The notes beneath the pieces are model-generated. The model saw only the letters and a list, made by a program, of their open reading frames with translations. It had not been told where the DNA came from and ran no database searches. This document shows, piece after piece, positions 14,651-24,020 of a stretch of DNA of 64,000 nucleotides (its first letter is position 1; every line of letters starts with the position of its first letter). The translations under genes were made by a program, and so were the position numbers. The stretch spans positions 1-64,000 of the IMG/VR virus record IMGVR_UViG_3300021478_000015. The stretch is one strand, 5' to 3'. This DNA is from a virus.

Positions 14651-15979
14651 ATGTCCAACTATCCCGAGCAGCAACTGATCTGCCATCTCACTGACAGCGA
14701 CTCGCTGGCCTTCCTGGTCCAGGAGGGTCTCAACCTGGATGTCATACCCACTGCATCCCTGCGGGAAGTGGTGACCTTCGCGCTGGAGTACTTCATGAAC
14801 TCCGGGAGTCAGCTAGCTCCCACCATCGAAGTGCTCGACACCCACGAAGTATCGGCTGGGCGCACCTTCGGCAACATGCTGGATGACATGGAGATCCCCT
14901 GGCGCGAAGGCTACGAGGCCAGCCTGGAGTGGATCATGGTGGACCTGCGCGCTCGCTACCTCACGGTCAAATCCCAGACCCTGATGCGGGACATCTCCGC
15001 CAAGATGGCTGACACCGATGCCGCTGATCGCCTCGAAGTATTCAGTGGTTTCGTCACTGAATGCACCGAGATAATCATGGGCCTGCAGGAGCGGCGGACC
15101 AAGGTGGAGATGACCGCCGACATCGGCACCCGCCTTTTGGCCTATGAGGACCGAGTGGAGAACAAGGACCTTCGCACCGGGCTCACCATGGGCCTGGACG
15201 AGGTCGATGCCGTTACCTCTATGATCCATCCCGGTGAACTGGCCATGCTGGCCGCCTACGCCAAGCTGGGCAAGAGCTTTGCCCTGGACCTGATCGCCCT
15301 CAAGGCCTGGAAGGCCGGGCTGCGGGTGGTGCTGTACACGCTGGAGAACGCCATCGACATGACCCTTGACCGCATGGCCTGCTTGGTGGCCGGGATCGAT
15401 CCGGCCAAGTGGCAGCGCGGCGAGTGCATCGACATCGAGGTGCAGCGGGTCCGGGACCAGATCTCCGACATGGAGAAGTCCGACAACCCCTTACACATCC
15501 TGGCCCCCGACCCTGGCCAGCGCACCCCGCAGGCCATGGTCCGCATGGCCCAGATCCTCGACGGCGAAGCCATCGTGATCGATCAACTCAGCCACATCGA
15601 GCATCCCTCCGGGGACCCCGGCCGCAAACGGGCCGACATCATCGAGACCGAGAAGTTGCGATCGTTGCGATTGCTGGTGTCCACCGGCCGCCACCGCATG
15701 TCCTGCTTGGTGGCTCACCAGATCAACCGGGAGGGTAAGAAGGCCGCCGACAAACGGGGCTGGCATGAGATGTACGACCTGGCGGAAACGTCAGGAGCAG
15801 AGCGCGAGACCGATCTGGTTTGCAGCATGTACCAGTCCAATGACATGATGCAGATCAAACAGGTATTGTTCCAGATCCTGGCTTCGAGAAGAACCCCCAT
15901 CAAATGGTGGGAGATCAAGTGGATGATGGAGCAAGGGGCTGTGTGGGTGCAGAACGAGAAGACTCCCTATGCCAGTTAG
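14651..15979 (+). CDS. dnaB-like: DnaB-type replicative helicase
   Basis: 442 residues. The N-terminal 150 residues form the helical partner-binding domain. The RecA-like ATPase begins near residue 170: GLTMGLDEVDAVTSMIHPGE, then a divergent Walker A, AAYAKLGKSF (about 200-209), Walker B AIVIDQLSH (about 308-316), and VAHQINREG with a terminal SGAERETD as expected for DnaB motifs H3/H4. It unwinds DNA at the fork. The usual ARPGMGKT P-loop is AYAKLGKS here. It overlaps the primase gene by 11 bases. Confidence 0.88.
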   Translation: MSNYPEQQLICHLTDSDSLAFLVQEGLNLDVIPTASLREVVTFALEYFMNSGSQLAPTIEVLDTHEVSAGRTFGNMLDDMEIPWREGYEASLEWIMVDLRARYLTVKSQTLMRDISAKMADTDAADRLEVFSGFVTECTEIIMGLQERRTKVEMTADIGTRLLAYEDRVENKDLRTGLTMGLDEVDAVTSMIHPGELAMLAAYAKLGKSFALDLIALKAWKAGLRVVLYTLENAIDMTLDRMACLVAGIDPAKWQRGECIDIEVQRVRDQISDMEKSDNPLHILAPDPGQRTPQAMVRMAQILDGEAIVIDQLSHIEHPSGDPGRKRADIIETEKLRSLRLLVSTGRHRMSCLVAHQINREGKKAADKRGWHEMYDLAETSGAERETDLVCSMYQSNDMMQIKQVLFQILASRRTPIKWWEIKWMMEQGAVWVQNEKTPYAS

Positions 15980-17075
15980 GACCAAGTTCACATCCGGGGC
16001 CTCAGCGGCCAAGGAGAAGGCTGGGGAGCGGGGTGGCGACTTCCTGGCCTTCTCCTTGCTACCTGACCAGGAGAAGGAGCAACTGGCCCGTACCCTCCTG
16101 GCCGAGTTTGGCGTGACCCACATCGCCAACGTCACCGACCGGGGCGAGATGATCCACTCCTGCTGCCTGCCCCTCGGGGGCCACCGCAACGGGGACGCCA
16201 ACCCCTCGGCCTCGCTCAACTTCCACAAGCTCACCTACAACTGCTACGGCTGCGGCAACAGCGGCGGCCTGCTGTGGTTCATCGCCACCTGCCGCGGCAC
16301 CTCCTCCGAGGACGCCCGCACCTGGCTGGGTACCCAGACCGGCGTGGGCGAGGAGCAGGACCTGGCCGCCCTGCTGGCCTACTTCGACGCTGTGTGGTCC
16401 CCTAAGCGGGTCGAGCGCCCGCCCATACCCAAGCTCGATCCTCGCATCCTGGAGCCCTGGCGGGCCATCCACCCGTGGCTCACCGACTTCCGTCACATCC
16501 CGGTCGAGACCATCATCGACTTCGACGTGGGTTACGACCCCGAGTGCAAGATCCCCATTCATGCACCCGGCGAGCCGGTCCGCTTCATCACCTCGGAGCG
16601 CATCATCATCCCGCACTGGTGGAGAGGCAATCTGGTGGGCTGGCAATCTCGCCGTTTGAACAAGGATGGCACCGCCAAGTACCTCAACTCCGGGGACTTC
16701 CCACGGGAGTTCTCCATCTATCACTACGACCCCAAGTACTCGCCGGTTGTGGTCGAGTCACCTATGAGCGTACTCTCCAAGCATCATATCTGCCCGTTCA
16801 TGGAGGCCACCTTCGGGGCCAAGGTCACCGATTATCAGATCAATCTCCTGGCTAGTCACTTCCGCGTCACTCTGTTCTACGACAACGATGAAGCAGGGTG
16901 GGGAGCCACTGAGAAGGTCGGAGAAGCCTTGCTGGCCTATACCGACGTGTTCGTGGTGGACAATCCCTTCAACGCTGACGCCGCTGATCTCTCCGATGAA
17001 GTCTTCATGGATCTGATCACTCATCCTATCCCCTTTAGCATGTGGCGTCCACCGAAGAAGCTACTGGAGATCTGA
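15969..17075 (+). CDS. dnaG-like: DnaG-type DNA primase
   Basis: 368 residues. A CHC2-type zinc finger is formed by HSCCLPLGGH (about 63-72) and NCYGCGNSGG (about 91-100). The TOPRIM core follows, with PVVVESPMSVLSKH (about 258-271) giving the catalytic Glu and LFYDNDEAGWGAT (about 299-311) the DxD. It synthesises RNA primers with the neighbouring helicase. It lacks the long C-terminal helicase-binding domain of bacterial DnaG, as many phage primases do. The stop overlaps the next ATG. Confidence 0.88.
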   Translation: MPVRTKFTSGASAAKEKAGERGGDFLAFSLLPDQEKEQLARTLLAEFGVTHIANVTDRGEMIHSCCLPLGGHRNGDANPSASLNFHKLTYNCYGCGNSGGLLWFIATCRGTSSEDARTWLGTQTGVGEEQDLAALLAYFDAVWSPKRVERPPIPKLDPRILEPWRAIHPWLTDFRHIPVETIIDFDVGYDPECKIPIHAPGEPVRFITSERIIIPHWWRGNLVGWQSRRLNKDGTAKYLNSGDFPREFSIYHYDPKYSPVVVESPMSVLSKHHICPFMEATFGAKVTDYQINLLASHFRVTLFYDNDEAGWGATEKVGEALLAYTDVFVVDNPFNADAADLSDEVFMDLITHPIPFSMWRPPKKLLEI

Positions 17076-17404
17076 TGCAGATCGAGTTCCATGCCGTCAT
17101 CTTCGATGAGGACCAGGCCCGCCGCAATCATAAGTGGGGTGAGGTAGGGTTCTCCTTCTCCGGCATGAGTGAGGCGCAACGCACGTTGCTGATGTCTATC
17201 CTTCGTCGCACCGCCGATCGGCTGGAAGAGCATAGAGAGGAGACCGCCATGTCACTACGAAAGACCGGCTCAGGCCAAATCCTGGGCGAGGACAAGCCCA
17301 CCGAGAAGACGGCCACCAGGGGGAACTGGGGCATCGAGGACTCCGATGAACTGGCCGCCGAGATGACCGAAGAGGAGCGTCGAGCCGCGGAGCATGCCCA
17401 ATAA
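17075..17404 (+). CDS. hypothetical protein of the replication block
   Basis: 109 residues from ATG 17075, sharing one base with the primase stop. The first half is a beta-helix unit ending in a helix that could pair with a partner (EAQRTLLMSILRRTADRLEE). The tail is acidic and probably disordered. It overlaps the J-domain-like gene by 11 bases. No family recognised; a primase or helicase accessory role is a guess from context. Confidence 0.55.
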   Translation: MQIEFHAVIFDEDQARRNHKWGEVGFSFSGMSEAQRTLLMSILRRTADRLEEHREETAMSLRKTGSGQILGEDKPTEKTATRGNWGIEDSDELAAEMTEEERRAAEHAQ

Positions 17405-18302
17405 CCCACCTACCCGGCCGCCCTGGGAGCGAGCCCGGCCGGACATCAAGCCACCCACGCTGAGACGGAGCGCCGGTCCTGGTGACGGAGCCTTCGCGGA
17501 CGACATCTGGGTTGGGGACCCCGAGGAGTGGGTGGCCGAGCGCAGCCCGGCCTACGTGGCCCAGGAGCGGCCAAGACCCTATGCCGTGGAGACCGGACCC
17601 ATGGAGTTCACCTCCTGCGTGGGCCTGCAGCGCTGGCCCCTGATCGTCTGGGATGTCAACGCCTACTACGCCGAGCTTGGCATCCCCTGGATGGCCACCC
17701 GCTCCGAGATTAGAGAGGCCTACCAGCGCCGTCACGGTGACACCTCCGATCGGCTGACTTACATCGTCAAGCAACTGCTCGATCCCGAAGTTAGAGACCA
17801 GTACGACGCCTGCCAGCCGGGTGCAGTGTTCTTCGACCGCTACATCGCCGCTTACGTCAAGAATCAGATGTTGCGCGACCATGTGATCGAGCATGGGCGT
17901 ATCCTGAACTTCGAGGAGGTCGAAGACCTCAACACCATTGATCTAAGCAAATATATGAATCGGCCGTTTGACACGATCACACCCGAGGGGCAGAATGTGC
18001 CCAGCCGTTGGCGTTGGGGGTTCTACCTGTGGGCCTCGGATGACTACGACACCGCCAAGCTTCGACAGTGGCAGGGACTGCTGATCGAAGCACTCGCACG
18101 AAAGGGGGCCGTTCTCAATCTCAGCGTCGGTCTGGTCGGAGGTTCTCTGGAGCCAATGAAGGTCGAGGCGGTTGGCTACCGGGTGGTCGCATTCCTGAGT
18201 GACACTGAACAGCCGATTCCACAGTTGGCAGAGGCCGCTGCGGACCGTGTGATTAGTACCGCGTCAAGTATGCAATCCGAAAGGATCCATCGTCATGTCT
18301 AA
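17394..18302 (+). CDS. J-domain-like protein with altered HPD motif
   Basis: 302 residues. After a Pro/Arg-rich disordered start, residues about 88-138 match a J domain: VNAYYAELGIPWMATRSEIR, then EAYQRRHGD, then LLDPEVRDQYD. The tripeptide that stimulates DnaK ATPase, HPD, is HGD here (about 114-116). The remaining 160 residues are a unique mixed domain. DnaJ-type proteins help phage lambda replisome assembly; by analogy this may work at the phage origin, but the changed motif may mean it no longer calls DnaK. It overlaps the ssDNA-binding gene by 8 bases. Confidence 0.65.
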   Translation: MPNNPPTRPPWERARPDIKPPTLRRSAGPGDGAFADDIWVGDPEEWVAERSPAYVAQERPRPYAVETGPMEFTSCVGLQRWPLIVWDVNAYYAELGIPWMATRSEIREAYQRRHGDTSDRLTYIVKQLLDPEVRDQYDACQPGAVFFDRYIAAYVKNQMLRDHVIEHGRILNFEEVEDLNTIDLSKYMNRPFDTITPEGQNVPSRWRWGFYLWASDDYDTAKLRQWQGLLIEALARKGAVLNLSVGLVGGSLEPMKVEAVGYRVVAFLSDTEQPIPQLAEAAADRVISTASSMQSERIHRHV

Positions 18303-19494
18303 GTTTCGAAGTGGAGCAGAAGAGGCTGCCAAGTCTCAAATGGCCTCCTTTAACCGCGTGGACTTCTTTTCTGTCGAGCCGGATAAGTCTGTTGTCGTGA
18401 GGTTTCTCATGGACTACGACGAGTGGCCGTCCGTCGAGGTTCACACCATGGTTCCCGTCCAGAAGGAGAAGCCAGCCGAACGCCGGTCCTGGCCCAAGAC
18501 GGTTCCGGCTATCTGCCGTCGAACCAAGCTGCCGGACAGCACTCCTCTCGATGTCCAGGCCACCATGCCGTTCTTCCCGTATCTGTACCCCGACTGCTAC
18601 GTCTGCGATCACATTCGCAAGGCCGATGGCAAGCCCATCTCCCGCACCTCCCGCTCCTTCACGCTCCTGGTCATCCGGGAGGAAGTACGCGGTGACGGAT
18701 CTGCCGAACTGGGCGGTGAGGCCAACAAGGGCAAGCTCCTCGGTTACAAGGACAAGATGAAGGAAGTAGCCGTGGTGGACTCGGCCGGAAAGCCCACCGG
18801 GGACGTGGAGAAGGTCCGGGACATCCGCATCGTCCAGCAGGCCTACTCCAACTTCTTCATCCACCTGGAGGGCATGGCCGGGGTCCACGGCACCCTGCTC
18901 GACCGGGACTACTTCATCAAGCGCAAGGGCGAGTCCACCGACACCGAGTATCAGGTGGTCCACCTCGATCAGCAGCATGTGAACGGAGCCAACGGGCCGG
19001 TCATCTTCGACCTGAGGAACCCCGAGTTCGCCAAGCGCTACGGCATCGAGGTCACCGCCCAGGGCCGGGTCTACCCCAAGGAGCTTGACCTGGACGAGCA
19101 CATCGAGCGCCAGATGGCCGACCGTTACTACGGGCTCTACCTCGACCCCCGTATTCCACAGCCTGTGGAGGGAGGTGGGGATAACGCCGCGACCCCGGCG
19201 GCCGCTCCGGTGGCCAAGCCTGACACCGAGGCCACCAGTGACCAGATGGCGGCCCTGAGAGACCGGGTGGTGGGCTACTCCAAGACCAACGCCCTAGAGG
19301 GCAACGGAGCCACCACAGAGGCCCCTCAGAGCGTCCCTGAGCCCGTGGCGGCCCAGGCTCCGGTGCAGGTCCCCACAGCGCCTCCTGCGGCTCCTGCGGC
19401 CCCATCTGTGCCTCAGCCGGTCATGGTTCCGGCTGGCGCTGAGGACTTGCCGGTGTCTCCTGGCCAGCCGGTGGTGACACCCGACTTCGGCTAG
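18295..19494 (+). CDS. probable single-stranded DNA-binding protein
   Basis: 399 residues, starting MSKFRSGAEEAAK and overlapping the previous gene. Residues 15-270 are a beta-rich core with a zinc-like Cys pair (CYVCDH, about 102-107) inserted, recalling T4 gp32/T7 gp2.5-type OB proteins rather than bacterial SSB. From about 290 on the protein is disordered and Pro/Ala/Gln-rich, ending in VVTPDFG, an acidic-aromatic tip like those that recruit replication partners. Placement between primase and polymerase fits. The assignment rests on architecture and context, not on a strong motif. Confidence 0.6.
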   Translation: MSKFRSGAEEAAKSQMASFNRVDFFSVEPDKSVVVRFLMDYDEWPSVEVHTMVPVQKEKPAERRSWPKTVPAICRRTKLPDSTPLDVQATMPFFPYLYPDCYVCDHIRKADGKPISRTSRSFTLLVIREEVRGDGSAELGGEANKGKLLGYKDKMKEVAVVDSAGKPTGDVEKVRDIRIVQQAYSNFFIHLEGMAGVHGTLLDRDYFIKRKGESTDTEYQVVHLDQQHVNGANGPVIFDLRNPEFAKRYGIEVTAQGRVYPKELDLDEHIERQMADRYYGLYLDPRIPQPVEGGGDNAATPAAAPVAKPDTEATSDQMAALRDRVVGYSKTNALEGNGATTEAPQSVPEPVAAQAPVQVPTAPPAAPAAPSVPQPVMVPAGAEDLPVSPGQPVVTPDFG

Positions 19495-19503
19495 AACAAA
19501 GAC

Positions 19504-19551
19504 GACCTGTGGGTGGTCGGCCTTGGGGAAGTGACCGACCACCCACGGCCC
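19504..19551 (+). terminator. terminator hairpin after the ssDNA-binding gene
   Basis: A perfect 12-bp stem, GTGGGTGGTCGG (19509-19520) with CCGACCACCCAC (19535-19546), flanked by ACC/GGT. No long T-run, but this is the strongest hairpin in the region and it separates two transcription units. Confidence 0.55.
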
Positions 19552-19579
19552 AGGTTGGAACAAGGCTGGAGGTGAGACG

Positions 19580-19930
19580 ATGACTGCTTGGCCGACTCCC
19601 GGCGGGACGGTGGTACGCGCCGTGCATCCCGAGCTAGGATGCCCCATGCGAGCATCATGCCAGGGGCACTTGTACGTCACGATGAACAGTGCTGTGCCGG
19701 TCGATCACAACCGATCAGAATGTCGGTATGTACAGTCGGCTGAATGCCTGGTGTGCGGATACGTCACACCGCAACTAGACGCCGACTTCTTCACCGAGGC
19801 CACCCCTCAGGATATCGAGGAGTGCCTGGCCATGATCCACCGGCTGATGGAGGATCTTAGGGCTCGTTATCAGTACATCTCCCAGCTTAAGTTTCATGGG
19901 GAGAAGTTCCTGCTCCCGGCTGACCTATGA
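19580..19930 (+). CDS. small zinc-site hypothetical protein
   Basis: 116 residues after a good GGAGGTGAG site. CQGH and CRYVQSAECLVCGYV (about residues 36-70) give four cysteines and a histidine for zinc; a helical C-terminal half follows (EECLAMIHRLMEDLRARYQY). No family recognised. It opens the short coupled run that leads into the DNA polymerase gene. Confidence 0.55.
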   Translation: MTAWPTPGGTVVRAVHPELGCPMRASCQGHLYVTMNSAVPVDHNRSECRYVQSAECLVCGYVTPQLDADFFTEATPQDIEECLAMIHRLMEDLRARYQYISQLKFHGEKFLLPADL

Positions 19931-20097
19931 CCTATGACCGCAGGGTGCTGGTGGAAGTCCTCGTCTACCACTGGCCGACGAATACCGCTGGCTGTACCTG
20001 TGGCCAGGTGACGTTAGGGCGGTCCTACCCAGAACACGTAGCAGACGTGTACGAGGCGTCCATAGCGGAACTGCCAGTCGGGGCAGAGGATCAGTGA
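19927..20097 (+). CDS. small hypothetical protein
   Basis: 56 residues, MTYDRRVLVEVLVYHW and onward, coupled by ATGA to the gene before and by GTGA to the gene after. It has a single TAGCTCGQV cysteine pair. Too short for family assignment, but the double overlap and good codon use support it. Confidence 0.5.
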   Translation: MTYDRRVLVEVLVYHWPTNTAGCTCGQVTLGRSYPEHVADVYEASIAELPVGAEDQ

Positions 20098-20273
20098 GCG
20101 TCGAATCAGGGCCTCATTACTTCCGTCATCAGGGTTGGCGTTGGTGGATATGCCGTCATTGCTTCCGGCCCCGCTCTATGCACCCCGTCGATGAATGGGT
20201 TCGATCTCGACCAATCGGTGATCACATTCGTATGACCGCGACCCAGGTGCGCCAAAGTCTGGAGGGGATCTGA
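20094..20273 (+). CDS. small hypothetical protein
   Basis: 59 residues from GTG 20094, four bases after AGAGGA. HYFRHQGWRWWICRHCFRP (about residues 8-26) is aromatic and basic with a Cys pair and His, a likely mini zinc site. The stop shares a base with the polymerase ATG, so it is translationally coupled to the polymerase. Confidence 0.5.
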   Translation: MSVESGPHYFRHQGWRWWICRHCFRPRSMHPVDEWVRSRPIGDHIRMTATQVRQSLEGI

Positions 20274-23200
20274 TGAGCCTCTTCAACTTCGTCCAGGCCC
20301 TCCCTGGCAACGACCGGGCCGTGGTCACAGTGGAGGATATGAGGGTCGAGACCCCCTGTGTGGTGTCCGATCTGGACGGTTTCAGCTACCTGCTGGTGGC
20401 CACTCCTTACGTCTACTACGACACCTTCGCTCAGGCCCACTCTATGGGCATCTCCGTATTGGCCTGTTGGGATGGCCAGTACTGGGCTCATCAGTTTTGG
20501 GATTACTTCATGGACTACCGGGACCCCGAGATCGTCCCGTATCGGATGGGGATCAAGACCATCGACCGGAGGGTGCTGACGCCCTTCGTAGACCTGATGG
20601 ACGCCGACGATGCCGACAACGCCGAGAACGCTCGGCCCACCTTCGTTAACGTCCATACCCACACCGAGTTCTCCGCTCTGGACGGACTGTCCAAGGTGGA
20701 GGAGATTGTCCGACTGGCCGCTGACATGGGCCAACCGGCCTTGGCCGTCACCGACCATGGCATGTGCGCGGCCCATCCCCACCTCCAGCTAAAGGCCACC
20801 GAGGCCGGGATCAAACCCATCTTCGGGCTGGAGGCCTACTTCGTCAACGACCGGCTGTGGCGGCCCACCCCTGGTGACAAGGAGGAGCAGGAGCGGGGCA
20901 AGAACGACTATCACCACCTGATCCTGTGGGCCATGACCGACGAGGGCCTGCACAACCTGTGGGCCATGTCCACCGCGGCGCACCGGGAGGGCTTCTACTA
21001 CCGGCCCCGGCTGGACTGGGAGATCCTGGAGCGCCTCAACGCCGGGGTCATGGCCTCCACCGCCTGCCTGCGCGGCCCCCTGTCGGTCCCCCTCCTGGCC
21101 GACGACGAAGAGCTAGCCGTCCGCAACCTGTCCCGGCTGCAGGCCATCTTCGGGGACCGGCTCTACATCGAGTTCCACTGCAACCAACTCCTCGAACAGC
21201 GCCAGGTCAACCAGGGCCTCATCGACCTGTCCCAACGCTTCAGCGTCCCGCTCGTTGCTGCCGTCGATTCGCATTACCCCTGCCGTGATGACCGGGTCAC
21301 CCATCAGACCTGGCTGGCCCTGCAGACCAAGGACGACCTGCAGGACGAGAACACCCTCTTCGCCGGGGGCCAGGACTACCACCTGATGGACCGGGCCGAG
21401 GTATGCAACGCCCTGGAGGCCCACTACCCCCGAGCCATCGTCTCCGCTGCCCTGGACGAGACGGTGGTCCTGGCGGAGCGCTGCAACGCCCAGGTGGCCT
21501 CCTCCTCCCGGCCGCCCATCTTCTCCAAGCCCACCCCCGAGATGACTCGGACCCTGACCCCCGAGGAGATCACCCAGACCCTCCTGCAGGCCGATGTCAC
21601 CCGGCTCATGGACATCTGCCTGGCCAACTGGGATCGAAAGGTCAAAGGAAAGAGCCATTCCGAGGCGGTGTATATCGAGCGTTTCGAGAAGGAAATGCGG
21701 ATGTATATCGACAAATCCTTCTGCGGGTATTTCGACATCGTCTCTGACTACACCCGGTGGTCCAAGGAGCAGGGCTGGATCATGGGGCCGTCGCGGGGCT
21801 CGGGTGGGGCCTGCCTGGTGGCCTACCTGGCCGACATCATCGAGATCGACCCGGTGGAGGCTGACCTGCCCCTGGCCCGGTTTATGACCCAAGGCCGCCC
21901 GGATCCTCCCGACTTCGACCTGGACTGGCCCTCCTCGGTGCGGACCCCCATCCAGACCTACGTGGCCGAGCGCTGGGGCGAGGAGCATGTGGTCCGGGTC
22001 GGCACCCACACCCGGCTCAAGAACAAGGGCGTCTTCCGCAACCTGGCGCGGGTCCACAAGACCTCCGACAGCCGTCAGGTGGAGTTCCTGGACCTGGAGG
22101 CCATCTGCAAGATCATCGAGGATGAGGAGGCCGACTCAGCCGGTCTGGGCAAGTCCTGGGAGGTGGTCTACCTGGCTAACGAGGAGGTCTTCGCCCCCTA
22201 CGTGGCCAAGTACCCCTGGCTGTTCGATCTGGCCACCAAGCTGGTTGGTCGGCTCAAGAGCTACAGCCGCCACGCCGCCGGGATGGTCATCTCCACCGAG
22301 AACACCCTGACCGACTGGCTGCCCATGCGGATGGGCGATGACGGTCACATGATCTCCGACTTCGACATGGAGGCTCTGGAGAAGCTCCACCTGCTCAAGT
22401 TCGACTTCCTGACCCTCCGCACCCTCGACACCCTGCAGGAGTGCATCGACCTGATCCACAAGCGCCGCCACGGGATCCGGGTGGATCTCTATAGCTGGAC
22501 CAAGGAGATGTACGCCGATCCCCTGGTCTGGGAGGGCATCAAGGACGGCTACACCATGGGCCTGTTCCAACTGGAGACCACCGCTGTCACCGGGCTCATC
22601 CGTCGCGTCAAGCCTTCCAACCTGGACGAGCTAGCCGACGTGATCACCCTGGTCCGGCCGGGACCCACCAACTCCGGACTGACTAGCACCTACATCAAGC
22701 GCAAGGACGGCCTGGAGGAGGTGTCGGTCCCCGACCCCCGGCTGGCCGACGTGCTGTCGCGCACCTACGGCTGCATCGTCTACCAGGAGGACATCATCAA
22801 CGTCTGCCGGGTGCTGGCCGGGTATGACGAGGAGGAGGCCGACGCGGTTCGCAAGGTGCTCGGCAAGAAGAAGGTCGAGCAGGTCGATGCCATGGGCAGG
22901 AAGTTCATCCCAGCCTGCGTGGATAGGGGTATGGATCGCGAGGCCGCCGAGGTTCTGTGGCATCAAATGGCGGAGTTTTCTAAGTACAGCTTCAACCGTG
23001 CTCACGCCTATGCTTACGCCGTATTAGCCTATTGGACGGCCTGGTTTAAGTTCCACTTCACCCCGGAGTTTCTGACCTCGGTGCTCTCCACTGTGGACAA
23101 GGCCCGCATCCCCGACTTCGTCAACGAGGCCCGGCGCATGCACTTTGCCGTGCTCCCGCCCGACATCAACGAGTCCGGCAAGGGGTTCACCGCCTACGAC

Positions 23201-24010
23201 ACCTCGGTGCGCTACGCCCTGGACGGCATCAAGGGCATCGGGGAGGCGGTGGTGGACGCCCTCATCGTCGGCCAGCCTTACGCCAGCTTCGAGGATTTCC
23301 TGGAGCGGCGCGGGAAAGCCTGCAACGAACTGCATATAAAGCTGCTGGCGGCGGTGGGGGTTTTCGACTCGATCTACCCCAACCGCCATGAGCTAGAGAT
23401 CAAGCTCGACTACCAATCCAGCCCGGAGTCCACCGAGTGCGTCTACATCGACCCCACCAAGACCAGCCTGGTTGGACCCAATCAACTGCCCTGCCGCTTT
23501 GACTGGGGCTCCGAGCCGATTGAGCTATCCAAGACCGGCAAGCCCAAGAAGGCCAAGCCGCTCCCCACCAAGTGCTTCAAGGGCTGCCGCCATTACACCG
23601 CCCCGCCCCCGTGGAGCCCCGACGTGGAGCCCTATACTCCCACCGACATCCAGGATCGGGAGATGTTGCACCTGGGGGTCTGGCTGTCCTCTACTCCCTT
23701 CGATCGCATCGCTGAACAGGACATGGCGATGTGTCACACCGCCGATGAGATCACCCGTGGTCCTCTCGGTGAGTACTTCGTGGCCGCCATCATCAGCAAG
23801 GTGAACCGACGCAAGGATCGTTACGATAACGAGTATGCCTGGGTGAAGCTCTTTGCTCAGACCGGGATATTCGATGGAGTGTGCTGGAGTAAGACCTTCG
23901 CTGGACTCAAGAATATGCTTCGAGAAGGCGTATTGGTCATAGCAGTGATAAACAAGAAGATGGCTCGGGATCGAGAGACCTATGAGATCACGGCTATAAT
24001 GCCGGTGTGA
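20273..24010 (+). CDS. dnaE-like: DNA polymerase III alpha subunit (DnaE-type)
   Basis: 1245 residues, close to bacterial DnaE in length. A unique N-terminal stretch of about 120 residues precedes the PHP domain (FVNVHTHTEFSALDG about 123-137; TDHGMCA about 160), whose HxH and DH metal ligands are kept. The polymerase core has GPSRGSGGACLVAYL (about 504-518), PDFDLDW (about 544-550) with both catalytic Asp, and HLLKFDFLTLRTLD (about 706-719) with the third Asp. The HhH region (GIKGIGEAVVDAL) and a C-terminal OB-like part follow. It copies the phage genome with its own PHP-type proofreading potential. Preceded by GGAGGGG. Confidence 0.93.
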   Translation: MSLFNFVQALPGNDRAVVTVEDMRVETPCVVSDLDGFSYLLVATPYVYYDTFAQAHSMGISVLACWDGQYWAHQFWDYFMDYRDPEIVPYRMGIKTIDRRVLTPFVDLMDADDADNAENARPTFVNVHTHTEFSALDGLSKVEEIVRLAADMGQPALAVTDHGMCAAHPHLQLKATEAGIKPIFGLEAYFVNDRLWRPTPGDKEEQERGKNDYHHLILWAMTDEGLHNLWAMSTAAHREGFYYRPRLDWEILERLNAGVMASTACLRGPLSVPLLADDEELAVRNLSRLQAIFGDRLYIEFHCNQLLEQRQVNQGLIDLSQRFSVPLVAAVDSHYPCRDDRVTHQTWLALQTKDDLQDENTLFAGGQDYHLMDRAEVCNALEAHYPRAIVSAALDETVVLAERCNAQVASSSRPPIFSKPTPEMTRTLTPEEITQTLLQADVTRLMDICLANWDRKVKGKSHSEAVYIERFEKEMRMYIDKSFCGYFDIVSDYTRWSKEQGWIMGPSRGSGGACLVAYLADIIEIDPVEADLPLARFMTQGRPDPPDFDLDWPSSVRTPIQTYVAERWGEEHVVRVGTHTRLKNKGVFRNLARVHKTSDSRQVEFLDLEAICKIIEDEEADSAGLGKSWEVVYLANEEVFAPYVAKYPWLFDLATKLVGRLKSYSRHAAGMVISTENTLTDWLPMRMGDDGHMISDFDMEALEKLHLLKFDFLTLRTLDTLQECIDLIHKRRHGIRVDLYSWTKEMYADPLVWEGIKDGYTMGLFQLETTAVTGLIRRVKPSNLDELADVITLVRPGPTNSGLTSTYIKRKDGLEEVSVPDPRLADVLSRTYGCIVYQEDIINVCRVLAGYDEEEADAVRKVLGKKKVEQVDAMGRKFIPACVDRGMDREAAEVLWHQMAEFSKYSFNRAHAYAYAVLAYWTAWFKFHFTPEFLTSVLSTVDKARIPDFVNEARRMHFAVLPPDINESGKGFTAYDTSVRYALDGIKGIGEAVVDALIVGQPYASFEDFLERRGKACNELHIKLLAAVGVFDSIYPNRHELEIKLDYQSSPESTECVYIDPTKTSLVGPNQLPCRFDWGSEPIELSKTGKPKKAKPLPTKCFKGCRHYTAPPPWSPDVEPYTPTDIQDREMLHLGVWLSSTPFDRIAEQDMAMCHTADEITRGPLGEYFVAAIISKVNRRKDRYDNEYAWVKLFAQTGIFDGVCWSKTFAGLKNMLREGVLVIAVINKKMARDRETYEITAIMPV

Positions 24011-24020
24011 AAGGAAGCTG

